64,000 nucleotides of DNA from positions 1,578,995-1,642,994 of the forward strand of contig JAHBZH010000001.1 of NCBI GenBank assembly GCA_019635535.1, read 5' to 3'. This document shows positions 1 to 6,731 of the stretch, one piece after another (within the stretch, counting starts at the first letter, position 1; each line of letters opens with the position of its first letter). A model generated the notes under the pieces. It was given only the letters and a program-made list of their open reading frames with translations, was not told where the DNA came from and searched no databases. This stretch comes from Sphingomonas sp. (GTDB lineage: Bacteria; Pseudomonadota; Alphaproteobacteria; Sphingomonadales; Sphingomonadaceae). The position numbers and the translations under genes are program-made.

Positions 1-180
1 CTTGAGATCGGCGAGCTCGATGCGTTGCGGCACCGACGCCCGCACGCTGACGCGCCCGCCCAGTTCCTGGCGCTTGAGCTCCAGCCAGCCCTGCCAGCCC
101 TTCAGCGCCGCCGCCGCCGCGATGGCCACCGCGAAGGTGCCGGCGGCGGCGAGGACGAAGAGGGTGGCCGGGTCGCTCAT
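1..180 (-). CDS. Small membrane protein, C-terminus cut by window edge
   Basis: The first 60 codons of a leftward gene run off the left edge of the window. It starts with MSDPATLFVLAAAG, has one hydrophobic segment at about residues 6-27, and continues with a charged stretch rich in Lys, Arg and Glu. It is the last visible gene of the psp-type operon, 10 nt downstream of the preceding small membrane protein. I do not recognise a family. The LER/EIExLR module that marks its upstream neighbours is not seen in the visible part, although the gene could still carry it beyond the edge. A role in the envelope-stress operon is inferred from position only. Confidence 0.6.
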   Translation of the reverse strand, partial: MSDPATLFVLAAAGTFAVAIAAAAALKGWQGWLELKRQELGGRVSVRASVPQRIELADLK

Positions 181-190
181 CGCGTCGTTC

Positions 191-424
191 CTAGCGGTCC
201 CTCAGCTGTTCGATCTCGCGGGCGAGGCTGTTTTCCTTCTCGACCGTGATCCGCTCGAGCACCTGCAGCCGTTCGCGCAACTGCTTCACCTCCTCGCGCA
301 GGCGATCCGCTTCGAGGCTGTCCGCGCCGTCCTGGCCCGATCCCCGGCGGTATTTCGCCCGCAAAACGCTCGCGACCATGACGATCATGACGATCATGAT
401 CACCATGATGTGACTGCTCTGCAT
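191..424 (-). CDS. PspB-like small membrane protein (psp operon, fifth extra copy)
   Basis: A 77-aa protein with a Met/Ile/Val-rich membrane helix at residues 5-20, a short basic cytoplasmic turn, and a coiled-coil C-terminus containing LQVLERI and ending in EIEQLRDR. This layout (N-terminal anchor, cytoplasmic coiled coil) is that of PspB, which helps PspC tether PspA at the membrane. It is the shortest of five such genes after pspC. Function is inferred from operon position and architecture; no direct orthologue is recognised. Confidence 0.7.
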   Translation of the reverse strand: MQSSHIMVIMIVMIVMVASVLRAKYRRGSGQDGADSLEADRLREEVKQLRERLQVLERITVEKENSLAREIEQLRDR

Positions 425-451
425 GCTCTTCTCCTTCTTCGCGCCGGCGCG

Positions 452-724
452 TCAGTTCAGCGGGGTGTCGCGCAGCCGCTCGATCTCGTCGGCCACGTCG
501 ATGCCCTTGTCGGTGACGATCCGCTCCAGCACCCGCACCCGCTGCTCCAGCCGCTCGGTATGGGCGGCATATTGCGCCGCTTTCTCGGCGGTGAGCCTGG
601 CGTGCATTTCCACCATCTTTCGGCGGTGCTTCAGCCAGCTGTCGGTGATCCCCCAGATCATCATCGCCAGCATCGGCAGACCGATGACGATGAAGACGAT
701 CAATGCTTTCCAGCTGCCGTCCAT
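452..724 (-). CDS. PspB-like small membrane protein, type B copy 2
   Basis: A 90-aa protein with one membrane helix at about residues 6-26, followed by a basic juxtamembrane stretch and a long coiled coil. The coiled coil contains TERLEQRVRVLERIVTDKG and ends in EIERLRDTPLN. It closely resembles the gene at 1080-1346 (shared ERLEQRxRVLERIxTDKG), so the two look like duplicates. It lies 9 nt downstream of its neighbour in a tight leftward array after pspC. A role as a membrane partner of the Psp system is inferred. Confidence 0.72.
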   Translation of the reverse strand: MDGSWKALIVFIVIGLPMLAMMIWGITDSWLKHRRKMVEMHARLTAEKAAQYAAHTERLEQRVRVLERIVTDKGIDVADEIERLRDTPLN

Positions 725-733
725 GGCTTTCTC

Positions 734-1066
734 TCAATTCCGCTGGCCGCGCAGGGCCTCGATCTCGTGGGTGAGCCGGTGGCTGTCGTCCGTCACGATC
801 CGTTCGACATTGCCGAGCCGGTCCTTGATCGAGCCCAGCTCGGCGCGCAGCTGCGCGTTCTCGGTCGACAGCAGCTTGAAGCGCTCGGCCGTCTCGGTCG
901 TGACCCTGGGCTCGATCGCCTTGCCCCAGGAGGTTTCGAGCGGATAGCCGTGCTTGATCCGCAGCCAGGTGAGAAACACCCAGCCGGCGACGGCAACCAG
1001 GCCGATCAGCAGCCCAGCGCCGATAATCCAGGGCAGGTGAGGGGCAATCGCGTCCGCGGGGTCCAT
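734..1066 (-). CDS. PspB-like small membrane protein, type A copy 2
   Basis: A 110-aa protein with a membrane helix at about residues 11-35. A conserved juxtamembrane motif, LRIKHGYPLE, follows, then a coiled coil containing LLSTENAQLRAELG and NVERIVTD, ending in EIEALRGQRN. The KHGYP motif and the LLSxENAxL motif are shared with the gene at 1362-1655, so this appears to be the second copy of that type. It sits 13 nt from the upstream gene. The function is unknown; membership of the Psp operon and the single-helix plus coiled-coil plan suggest a PspB-like role. Confidence 0.72.
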   Translation of the reverse strand: MDPADAIAPHLPWIIGAGLLIGLVAVAGWVFLTWLRIKHGYPLETSWGKAIEPRVTTETAERFKLLSTENAQLRAELGSIKDRLGNVERIVTDDSHRLTHEIEALRGQRN

Positions 1067-1079
1067 TATCCGTTTCTCC

Positions 1080-1346
1080 TCAGTTCACGCGATCGTCGCG
1101 CAAATCCTCGATCTCGGCGGCGAGATGCGCGCCCTTGTCCGTGGCGATCCGCTCGAGCACCCGCATGCGCTGCTCCAGCCGCTCGATGTGCGAGGCCTGC
1201 GCGGCGGCCTTGTCGGCGGCGAGCGACGCGGCATGGTCGAGCTGCCGCTCCTTGAGCTTGATCCATCTCTTGGCGATGTCGCCCAGGATGCCGGCGACGA
1301 CCGGGATCCCGACCACGACGACGAAGAACAATACCCAGCTCGGCAT
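1080..1346 (-). CDS. PspB-like small membrane protein, type B copy 1
   Basis: An 88-aa protein with a Val-rich membrane helix at residues 4-22, then WIKLKERQLDHAASLAADK leading into a coiled coil with ERLEQRMRVLERIATDKG and the ending EIEDLRDDRVN. It is paralogous to the gene at 452-724. It resembles PspB in size, single N-terminal anchor and cytoplasmic coiled coil, although PspB itself is also present as a separate gene at 2063-2377. The short spacing on both sides (15 and 13 nt) indicates cotranscription from the psp promoter. Confidence 0.72.
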   Translation of the reverse strand: MPSWVLFFVVVVGIPVVAGILGDIAKRWIKLKERQLDHAASLAADKAAAQASHIERLEQRMRVLERIATDKGAHLAAEIEDLRDDRVN

Positions 1347-1361
1347 CTGGCTCTCTCCCCC

Positions 1362-1655
1362 TCAACGCAGATTGTCGATCTCGCGCGCGGTGCGCTCGGC
1401 GGGATCGGTCGCGATCCGCTCCAGCACCGCGATCCGCTCCTCGAGCCGGCCGACCTGGCCCTTGAGCGAGGCATTTTCGTCCGACAGCAATTCGATCTGC
1501 CTCGCGGCGGCCGGGCTGTCGGACTTCTCGACCGTGCCGAAGAACTGGTCCTCGATCGGATAGCCATGCTTGGCGCGGATCCAGGTGGTCAGCACCCAGC
1601 CGGCCGTGCAGATGGCGATGATCATGATGACGAAGACGGGTCCGCCGAAATTCAT
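1362..1655 (-). CDS. PspB-like small membrane protein, type A copy 1
   Basis: A 97-aa protein with a membrane helix at residues 5-25, then TWIRAKHGYPIED. A coiled coil follows, containing LLSDENASLKGQV and RIAVLERIATDP, and the protein ends in AREIDNLR. KHGYP and the Leu-zipper-like region are shared with the gene at 734-1066. It is the first of the extra genes, 27 nt after pspC. The A-B-A-B order of the four genes from here to 452 points to tandem duplication of an A-B pair. The biochemical role is unknown. Confidence 0.72.
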   Translation of the reverse strand: MNFGGPVFVIMIIAICTAGWVLTTWIRAKHGYPIEDQFFGTVEKSDSPAAARQIELLSDENASLKGQVGRLEERIAVLERIATDPAERTAREIDNLR

Positions 1656-1682
1656 GTCCTGTCCCCTTGTTACGCGTTCAGG

Positions 1683-2063
1683 TCAGCGCAGCTCTTCGAT
1701 CTCGCGGGCGAGGCGGCTGTTGGAGCTGGTGACATAGGTTTCCATGTCGGCGAGGCGCCGGTCGATGTCGCGCAGCCGGCTGCGCACCTCGCGCGAGGTG
1801 CGGCGCGGATTGGCGCGCACGCCCTGCCAGAATTTCTGCTCCTCGCGGTTGCGGTCGTAGAGTTCGATCGGCTTGCGCGGCGCCATCCAGGCGGCGAGGA
1901 AGTAGATGATGAAGGTCATCGGCCCGAGCACGAAGAGCGAGGCGACGAAGCCGAGCCGGACGAGCGTCACGTCGATGCCGGTATAATCGGCGATCCCCGC
2001 GCAGACGCCGGACCATTTGGCGTTCTGCTTGTCGAGATAGAAGCGGGTGCGAGGCGAGGTCAT
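1683..2063 (-). CDS. pspC: Phage shock protein C
   Basis: A 126-aa inner-membrane protein with a PspC domain. The N-terminus has FYLDKQNAKWSGVCAGIADY followed by a membrane helix with LGPMTFIIYFLAAWM. PspC acts with PspB as an envelope-stress sensor that recruits PspA from PspF. The start ATG overlaps the pspB stop by one base (TGATG), supporting translational coupling. Unusually, the protein continues into a cytoplasmic coiled coil with DRRLADMETYVTSSNSRLAR and ends EIEELR, the same terminal motif as the small proteins encoded downstream. A longer in-frame start upstream exists but would run deep into pspB. Confidence 0.93.
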   Translation of the reverse strand: MTSPRTRFYLDKQNAKWSGVCAGIADYTGIDVTLVRLGFVASLFVLGPMTFIIYFLAAWMAPRKPIELYDRNREEQKFWQGVRANPRRTSREVRSRLRDIDRRLADMETYVTSSNSRLAREIEELR

Positions 2064-2377
2064 CAGTTCCTCCTGGCGCTGGCGCGGTTGGAGCGGGATT
2101 CGGCGAGCAGGCGCTCGGAGCGGTCCTCGAGGGCGGCGTCGGCCGGATCGTAGGCGACGGCGCGCCAGTTCGGATTCTCGGCCTGGACGATCCGCTCGAT
2201 CGTCACCATCCGCTCGTCCAGCCGGCGGGCGAGCTCGTGCATTTCGTCGAGCAGGTTCTCGTCCTCGGTGGTGAGCGTCGAGGCGGTCTTCCACTTGCTG
2301 ACATAATGGAGGATGATCCACGGCAGCCCGATGAAGAGCATGCCGACGACACCGATCGGGACCAGGATGTCTTCCAT
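2063..2377 (-). CDS. pspB: Phage shock protein B
   Basis: A 104-aa PspB family protein with an N-terminal membrane helix (ILVPIGVVGMLFIGLPWIIL) and a cytoplasmic coiled coil with MHELARRLDERM, then ERIVQAENPNWRA. The last matches the PspB signature ending in HPNWR. It is longer than E. coli PspB (about 74 aa), with an Ala/Arg/Ser-rich tail. The start at 2377 is chosen because GGAGGG precedes it; a start 30 nt upstream would lie inside pspA. It works with PspC as the membrane sensor and anchor for PspA. Confidence 0.92.
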   Translation of the reverse strand: MEDILVPIGVVGMLFIGLPWIILHYVSKWKTASTLTTEDENLLDEMHELARRLDERMVTIERIVQAENPNWRAVAYDPADAALEDRSERLLAESRSNRASARRN

Positions 2378-2381
2378 CTGA

Positions 2382-3080
2382 TCAGCCCTCCTTCTTCGCG
2401 GCTTCACCGCCGTTGCTGCGCTTGGCGAGGCTGGCCTTCAGCGCCTCCAGCTCGGCATCGACCTTGTCGGAATTGCGCAGCTCGGCGATCTCGTCGTCCA
2501 GCGTGCGGGGCGGGCCGCCCAGCGCGAGCGCGTCGGCATGGCCCTCGGCGAGATCGGCGTGGCGCTCCAGCACGTCGAAGCGCGAGAAGGCGTCGTCCAC
2601 CTTGGGGCCGGAATGCAGCTCGCGCAGGCGGGCGCGGTTGTGGGCGCTTTCCATCCGGGTCATGATCGCGTTCTGCCGGGCGCGGGCCTCGCGCAGCTTG
2701 GTCTGCAGCTTGGCGATGTCGGCCTCGGAAGCGCGCAGCGCATCGTCGAGCACGTCGATCTCGGTCTTGAGCTGATCGGCCATGTCGGCGGCCTTCTGCT
2801 TCTCGAACAGGGCGGCCTTGGCGAGATCCTCGCGGTCCTTGCTCAATGCCAGCTCGGCCTTCTCGACCCAGCTGTCCTGGAGCCGGTTCAGCTTGTCGAT
2901 CTGCCGGCGCATCTCCTTCTGGTCGGCGATCGTCCGGGCGGCGGAGGCGCGCACCTCGACGAGGGTCTCCTCCATCTCCAGGATGATCATGCGGATCATC
3001 TTGGCCGGGTCCTCGGCCTTGTCCAGAAGATCGGTGACGTTGGCGGCAATGATATCGCGCGTCCGCGAAAAGATACCCAT
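2382..3080 (-). CDS. pspA: Phage shock protein A
   Basis: A 232-aa PspA/IM30 family protein, the ESCRT-III-like membrane-stabilising effector that also inhibits PspF. It begins MGIFSRTRDIIAANVTDLLD, with an amphipathic N-terminal helix. Long coiled-coil helices follow, with the family motif EDPAKMIRMIILEMEETL, and charged helices run to the end. The start is set at 3080 because AAGGAG sits about 10 nt upstream and the family starts with MGIFSR; the frame is open further upstream, but the extension is not PspA-like. It is the first large gene after the sigma-54 promoter at 3424-3439. Confidence 0.96.
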   Translation of the reverse strand: MGIFSRTRDIIAANVTDLLDKAEDPAKMIRMIILEMEETLVEVRASAARTIADQKEMRRQIDKLNRLQDSWVEKAELALSKDREDLAKAALFEKQKAADMADQLKTEIDVLDDALRASEADIAKLQTKLREARARQNAIMTRMESAHNRARLRELHSGPKVDDAFSRFDVLERHADLAEGHADALALGGPPRTLDDEIAELRNSDKVDAELEALKASLAKRSNGGEAAKKEG

Positions 3081-3189
3081 GGGGAAAAGCTCCTTGATTA
3101 CGAAAGGCCGCGTCGGGCGGCTGTCGCGGTCATGGCCGGGGAGGCTCATCCGGATGAGCTCCTCGGCCGCGACCGCCACCCGCTTGGGC

Positions 3190-3354
3190 TCAGCCATGCG
3201 CCCGTGTGTCCTGGGAAACAAGCTGGGCGAAAGCCGGCTGGCTGGCGCCGGCCGGCATGGCCGGGCCGACCGCGGCGGCAACCGAAAGGGTCGAGAGGAC
3301 GAGCGCGCCAACCGCGGCGGTGGCGACCCGGGCGAAGCGGTCGAAATTGAACAT
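3190..3354 (-). CDS. Putative small exported protein in the psp leader
   Basis: A 54-codon frame beginning MFNFDRFARVATAAVGALVL, with an ATG preceded by AAGGAG at ideal spacing. It looks like a signal peptide: Arg near the start, a hydrophobic Ala/Val/Leu core, and a possible Ala-x-Ala cleavage region around residues 26-36. Only about 18 residues would remain after cleavage. It lies between the sigma-54 promoter and pspA and would be the first product of the operon. The stop overlaps another ATG that is in frame with pspA. Function unknown; it could be a regulatory leader or a small periplasmic stress protein. Confidence 0.55.
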   Translation of the reverse strand: MFNFDRFARVATAAVGALVLSTLSVAAAVGPAMPAGASQPAFAQLVSQDTRAHG

Positions 3355-3423
3355 ATCCGGTCTCCTTGGGCTTTGGTTTTCGATCCCGTCCCGCCGACCA
3401 TCCGGCGGTGACAGCTTCCGTTA

Positions 3424-3439
3424 AGCATGGGTCGTGCCA
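3424..3439 (-). promoter_or_regulatory. Sigma-54 promoter of the psp operon
   Basis: Read on the minus strand the site is TGGCACGACCCATGCT. It matches the sigma-54 consensus TGGCACG-N4-TTGCW at every fixed position except one (A for the first T of TTGC), with the GG and GC elements at the correct spacing. It points toward pspA and lies opposite the bacterial enhancer-binding protein gene pspF, which is the expected arrangement. The start of transcription should fall near 3412. Confidence 0.85.
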
Positions 3440-3505
3440 GGTCCGGAAAGCGTCAGAAATCTGCCAAAAACGACCGAAGTGACTTAGTCTGCTCAAACAA
3501 TTATC

Positions 3506-3527
3506 TTGCCAAGTGTTGGCAAAATGC
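3506..3527. promoter_or_regulatory. Palindromic activator site (probable PspF UAS)
   Basis: TTGCCAA-gtg-TTGGCAA (3506-3522) is a perfect inverted repeat. Its right half also pairs with a downstream GCCAA, so three half-sites are present. It lies about 90 bp upstream of the -12 element of the sigma-54 promoter, a typical enhancer distance for PspF, and just upstream of the pspF start. It could therefore both activate psp and autoregulate pspF. The assignment to PspF is inferred from position. Confidence 0.7.
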
Positions 3528-3541
3528 GCCAATAAGCGGGA

Positions 3542-4600
3542 GTGGAGCGCAACACGCATCTGGTCGGTCAATCCTCGTCCTTCCTCGACGCGGTCGAGCG
3601 GGCCAGCCGCGCCGCGCCGCTCGATCGTCCCGTCCTCGTCATCGGCGAGCGGGGCACCGGCAAGGAGCTGATCGCCGAGCGACTCCACCGTCTTTCCGCG
3701 CGCTGGGACGGTCCGCTCATTATCATGAATTGCGCCGCGCTGCCCGAGACTTTGATCGAGGCGGAGCTGTTCGGCCACGAAGCCGGCGCCTTCACCGGCG
3801 CGACCAAGGCGCGGCCCGGCCGGTTCGAGGAGGCGAGCAACGGCACGCTCTTCCTGGACGAGCTGGGCTCGCTCTCCAGCCCCGCGCAGGACCGCCTGCT
3901 GCGCGCCATCGAATATGGCGAGGTGACGCGGATCGGCGCCAGCCGGCCGATCGAGGTCGATGTCCGGATCGTCGCGGCCACCAACGAGCATCTGCCGCGC
4001 ATGGTCGAGCAGAACCGGTTCCGCGCCGACCTGCTCGACCGGCTGAGCTTCGAGGTGGTGACGCTGCCGCCGCTGCGGCACCGGCACAGCGACATTCCCG
4101 TCCTCGCCGACCATTTCGGGCGGCGCATGGGGCTGGAGCTGGGCTGGGACGTCTGGCCCGCGTTCAGCGAGGAGGCGATGGCCCGGCTGCTCGCTCATGG
4201 CTGGCCCGGCAATGTCCGCGAATTGAGAAACGTGATCGAGCGCGCCGTCTATCGTTGGGAAGACCAGACCGTCCCGATCGACGAGATCCAGTTCGATCCG
4301 TTCGAAAGCCCCTGGGCGCCCATGGCTTCGGCCGCCGCGAACGAGAACAAGGCGGCCGTGCCGGTCGGCGCCGCGCCTGCCGCGGAAAGCGACGGCCTCG
4401 CCGCGGCCGCGGCGGCTGCCGTGCACGATCCCGCCGCCTGCGGCGATTATCGCCTCGCCATCGCCGAATATGAGAAGGCGATCCTCGCCGTGGCGCTGGA
4501 GAAATGCCGCTGGAACCAGCGTGCCGCCGCCGCCGCGCTCAGCCTCACCTACGACCAGCTCCGTCACGCGATGCGGCGGCACAAGCTGCAGGAAGGCTAG
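3542..4600 (+). CDS. pspF: Sigma-54-dependent activator PspF
   Basis: A 352-aa enhancer-binding protein lacking a regulatory receiver domain, as in PspF. The AAA+ domain begins almost at residue 1. It has Walker A GERGTGKE (35-42), the Trp that contacts PspA in E. coli PspF (SARWDG, Trp55), the sigma-54-contacting GAFTGA loop (82-87), Walker B LFLDEL (103-108) and WPGNVREL. An Ala-rich linker then leads to a Fis-type helix-turn-helix at the C-terminus. The start is GTG. The gene is divergent from the psp operon it should control, and its stop overlaps the next convergent gene by 3 nt. Confidence 0.95.
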   Translation: MERNTHLVGQSSSFLDAVERASRAAPLDRPVLVIGERGTGKELIAERLHRLSARWDGPLIIMNCAALPETLIEAELFGHEAGAFTGATKARPGRFEEASNGTLFLDELGSLSSPAQDRLLRAIEYGEVTRIGASRPIEVDVRIVAATNEHLPRMVEQNRFRADLLDRLSFEVVTLPPLRHRHSDIPVLADHFGRRMGLELGWDVWPAFSEEAMARLLAHGWPGNVRELRNVIERAVYRWEDQTVPIDEIQFDPFESPWAPMASAAANENKAAVPVGAAPAAESDGLAAAAAAAVHDPAACGDYRLAIAEYEKAILAVALEKCRWNQRAAAAALSLTYDQLRHAMRRHKLQEG

Positions 4601-5658
4601 GGCCCCTCGGCCGGTGCGGCGCGCAGGCTTTCGAGATATTCGACGAAGCCCGGCGATGTCGAATAAGGCGGCAATCGCCGCGCGGCATCGATCGTCCGCT
4701 CAAGCGTCGGCAACAGGTCGCAGCCGCCAGCAAGCAGCCAGCGCAGATTGTTGTCCTGCCGGCTGATCCCCGTGACCGCCGTCTCCAGCCCGGGATTGCC
4801 GGCGGCCAGCCCGCCGATCAGCCGCCCGAAGGACTCGACATAGGTTCCGCAGAGTTCGGGCGTCACCGCCAGGTTGAGACCGCTCATCCATTCGAGCCGC
4901 TCCAGCCCGTCGGGGCGCGCCAGCAGGCGCATCGCGTCGGCCTGACGCGATGGCAGCCGCTGGATGCCCGCGCGCGCGCGCTCGCCGCGTTCGCCGCTCA
5001 TCCCTCCGGCGGGGCGCGGCGGGCCTTCGTCGTAAATATATTCGAGCAATTGTTCGAGCCGGGTATCGCCCGATGCCAGCAGCGCGTCGAGCGCGGCATC
5101 GCGCCGCTGCTCCTCGGCATTGGCTTCGGCCCGGTCCGCCGCCACCTGGCCACGATAGTCCCGGCCGGCAAGCATGACCGAGGCGACCAGCACGACCGCG
5201 ACCAGCCCGAAGCCGCTCGCCGCCATGATCCGGCGCCGGTCCGGCTCGCCGGCGCTGCTCCGCGCCCAGGCGGCGAAGCCCAAAGCGATGAGCGGCAGCA
5301 GGATCAGGGCAAGCACCGGCCCGACGCCGCGCCGGCCGGTCAGGCCGATCACGTTGAAGGCATCCAGGCTGGCATAGGCGCAAAGCAGCAGGAGCAGGGC
5401 GGCGCCGATCAGGACCGGCTGGGGCAGGCCGGCATCCTTCAGCGTCCACCAGCCGAACGCGCCGAGCAGCAGCCAGAGCGGAATCTCGAGCAGCATGATG
5501 ATGCCCATGGCCACGCCGCCCTGGGGATCGTGCTGGCCTTGCGGCATCAGCCCGGCGAACAGGATGATCGCGTGGACGCACAGAGCGGCGGCCAGCAAGG
5601 CGAGCGCGCAGCCGTCGGGCTGCCGGGACGGTGGCGGGGCGGGTTCGTCTCCCGTCAT
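4597..5658 (-). CDS. Four-helix membrane protein of unknown function, paralogue 1
   Basis: A 353-aa protein with four predicted membrane helices in its first 170 residues and a soluble helical C-terminal half. Near the end it has GGCDLLPTLERTID and a Pro/Tyr motif. The same C-terminal features (GRGCDLSARLRNLA, then a Pro-Gly-Tyr motif) occur in the upstream neighbour, so the two are tandem paralogues. The start at 5658 overlaps the upstream stop by 4 nt (ATGA), showing that they form one operon. I do not recognise the family. The C-terminal domain most likely faces the periplasm or cytoplasm as a binding module, but nothing in the sequence specifies a ligand. Confidence 0.8.
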   Translation of the reverse strand: MTGDEPAPPPSRQPDGCALALLAAALCVHAIILFAGLMPQGQHDPQGGVAMGIIMLLEIPLWLLLGAFGWWTLKDAGLPQPVLIGAALLLLLCAYASLDAFNVIGLTGRRGVGPVLALILLPLIALGFAAWARSSAGEPDRRRIMAASGFGLVAVVLVASVMLAGRDYRGQVAADRAEANAEEQRRDAALDALLASGDTRLEQLLEYIYDEGPPRPAGGMSGERGERARAGIQRLPSRQADAMRLLARPDGLERLEWMSGLNLAVTPELCGTYVESFGRLIGGLAAGNPGLETAVTGISRQDNNLRWLLAGGCDLLPTLERTIDAARRLPPYSTSPGFVEYLESLRAAPAEGP

Positions 5659-6686
5659 GGCGTTGGCTCCCCGGCCGCGACCGTCCTCGCGACGATCGCG
5701 TCGATCTCCTCGGCATATCCCGGCGAGCGCCATTCGTCGGGCAGCATCCGTTCGGCGGCGGCGAGGTTGCGCAGCCGGGCGGAAAGATCGCAGCCCCGGC
5801 CCGCGAACCAGCGCATATTGTCCAGTTGATCGCGCAACGAGGCCGGCACCTGGCGCCAGTCGGGGCGCGCCGGATTGGCCTCGGCCAGCCGCGCATCGAT
5901 CCGCGCGCGATAGGCGTCGCACAAGGAGCCGCGGGCATCGAGATCGAAGTCATGCAATCGATCGAGCAGGTGAAGCTCGACGCCGTCCTCCAGCATCCGC
6001 GCCGCGTCGGAGGTGCGCGAGGGCAGGGCGCGGATGGCGGTCAGCGCCTCCCAGGCATGTTCGCTGGAGAGGAATTCCATATAATCGCCCAGCCGCGATT
6101 CGGGGCCGAGCGCGCGGAAGCGGGCCTCGAAGGCGCGCTCAGCCTCAGCCTGGGACTGTTCATATTCGGCTTGCGCCTGCGCCATTTCGGCCGCGCGCTC
6201 GTCCGCGCCGGCCGTCCACTGCCACTGCCCGATCGCCGCCGGGAGCATGAAGGCGATCGCCGCCACGGCGAAGGCAACAAGCCCGGTCGTCGAGGCCGGG
6301 CTCTTCCGGCTCAGCATCCACAGGCCGAAGGCGACGGCGAGCGGCGGCAGGGCGTAAGGCGAAATGGCGAGCCAGTCCGGTCGCCGCGCCAGCGTGATCG
6401 CGGTCAGCGAGGCCGCCGCCGCCCCGATCAGCAGGAGGATGGCGCCGAGATAGATCATGGTGTCCGCCTTCGCCCGCGCGCAGGCGAGGATGATGAACAG
6501 GCTGAGCGGCACCCAGAGCAGCAGCATCGCCAGGAAGGCGAAGCCCTGGGCCATGCCGTTGCCCGCCGCATCGCTTTGGCCGAATTCGGAGATCGCGACG
6601 GCGGTGAACAGGTAAAGCGCCATGGCCGCCACGAGGCTGGCGATCAGCGCGCAGCCAAGGCCAGCGCTTGCTTGGCGCGTCTCCAT
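5655..6686 (-). CDS. Four-helix membrane protein of unknown function, paralogue 2
   Basis: A 343-aa protein beginning METRQASAGLG, with GGGAGGTG upstream. A start five codons earlier is less well supported. Helices span roughly residues 8-30, 45-68, 73-95, 103-123 and 135-155. A Glu/Ala-rich coiled stretch then leads to a helical domain with RWFAGRGCDLSARLRNL. It is the first gene of a two-gene operon with its paralogue, with an ATGA overlap. No family is recognised. It sits between the psp locus and hmgA, with no evident link to either. Confidence 0.8.
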   Translation of the reverse strand: METRQASAGLGCALIASLVAAMALYLFTAVAISEFGQSDAAGNGMAQGFAFLAMLLLWVPLSLFIILACARAKADTMIYLGAILLLIGAAAASLTAITLARRPDWLAISPYALPPLAVAFGLWMLSRKSPASTTGLVAFAVAAIAFMLPAAIGQWQWTAGADERAAEMAQAQAEYEQSQAEAERAFEARFRALGPESRLGDYMEFLSSEHAWEALTAIRALPSRTSDAARMLEDGVELHLLDRLHDFDLDARGSLCDAYRARIDARLAEANPARPDWRQVPASLRDQLDNMRWFAGRGCDLSARLRNLAAAERMLPDEWRSPGYAEEIDAIVARTVAAGEPTP

Positions 6687-6731
6687 CGCACCTCCCCCCA
6701 ATGCGGCGGAGCGTTCCGCCGGGGGGGCCTT

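Noticed and set aside
2382..3428. Long N-terminal extension of PspA
   Set aside because: The extra residues are Pro/Arg/Ser-rich and not PspA-like. The MGIFSR start has a good ribosome-binding site, and the extension overlaps the promoter leader and a small ORF.
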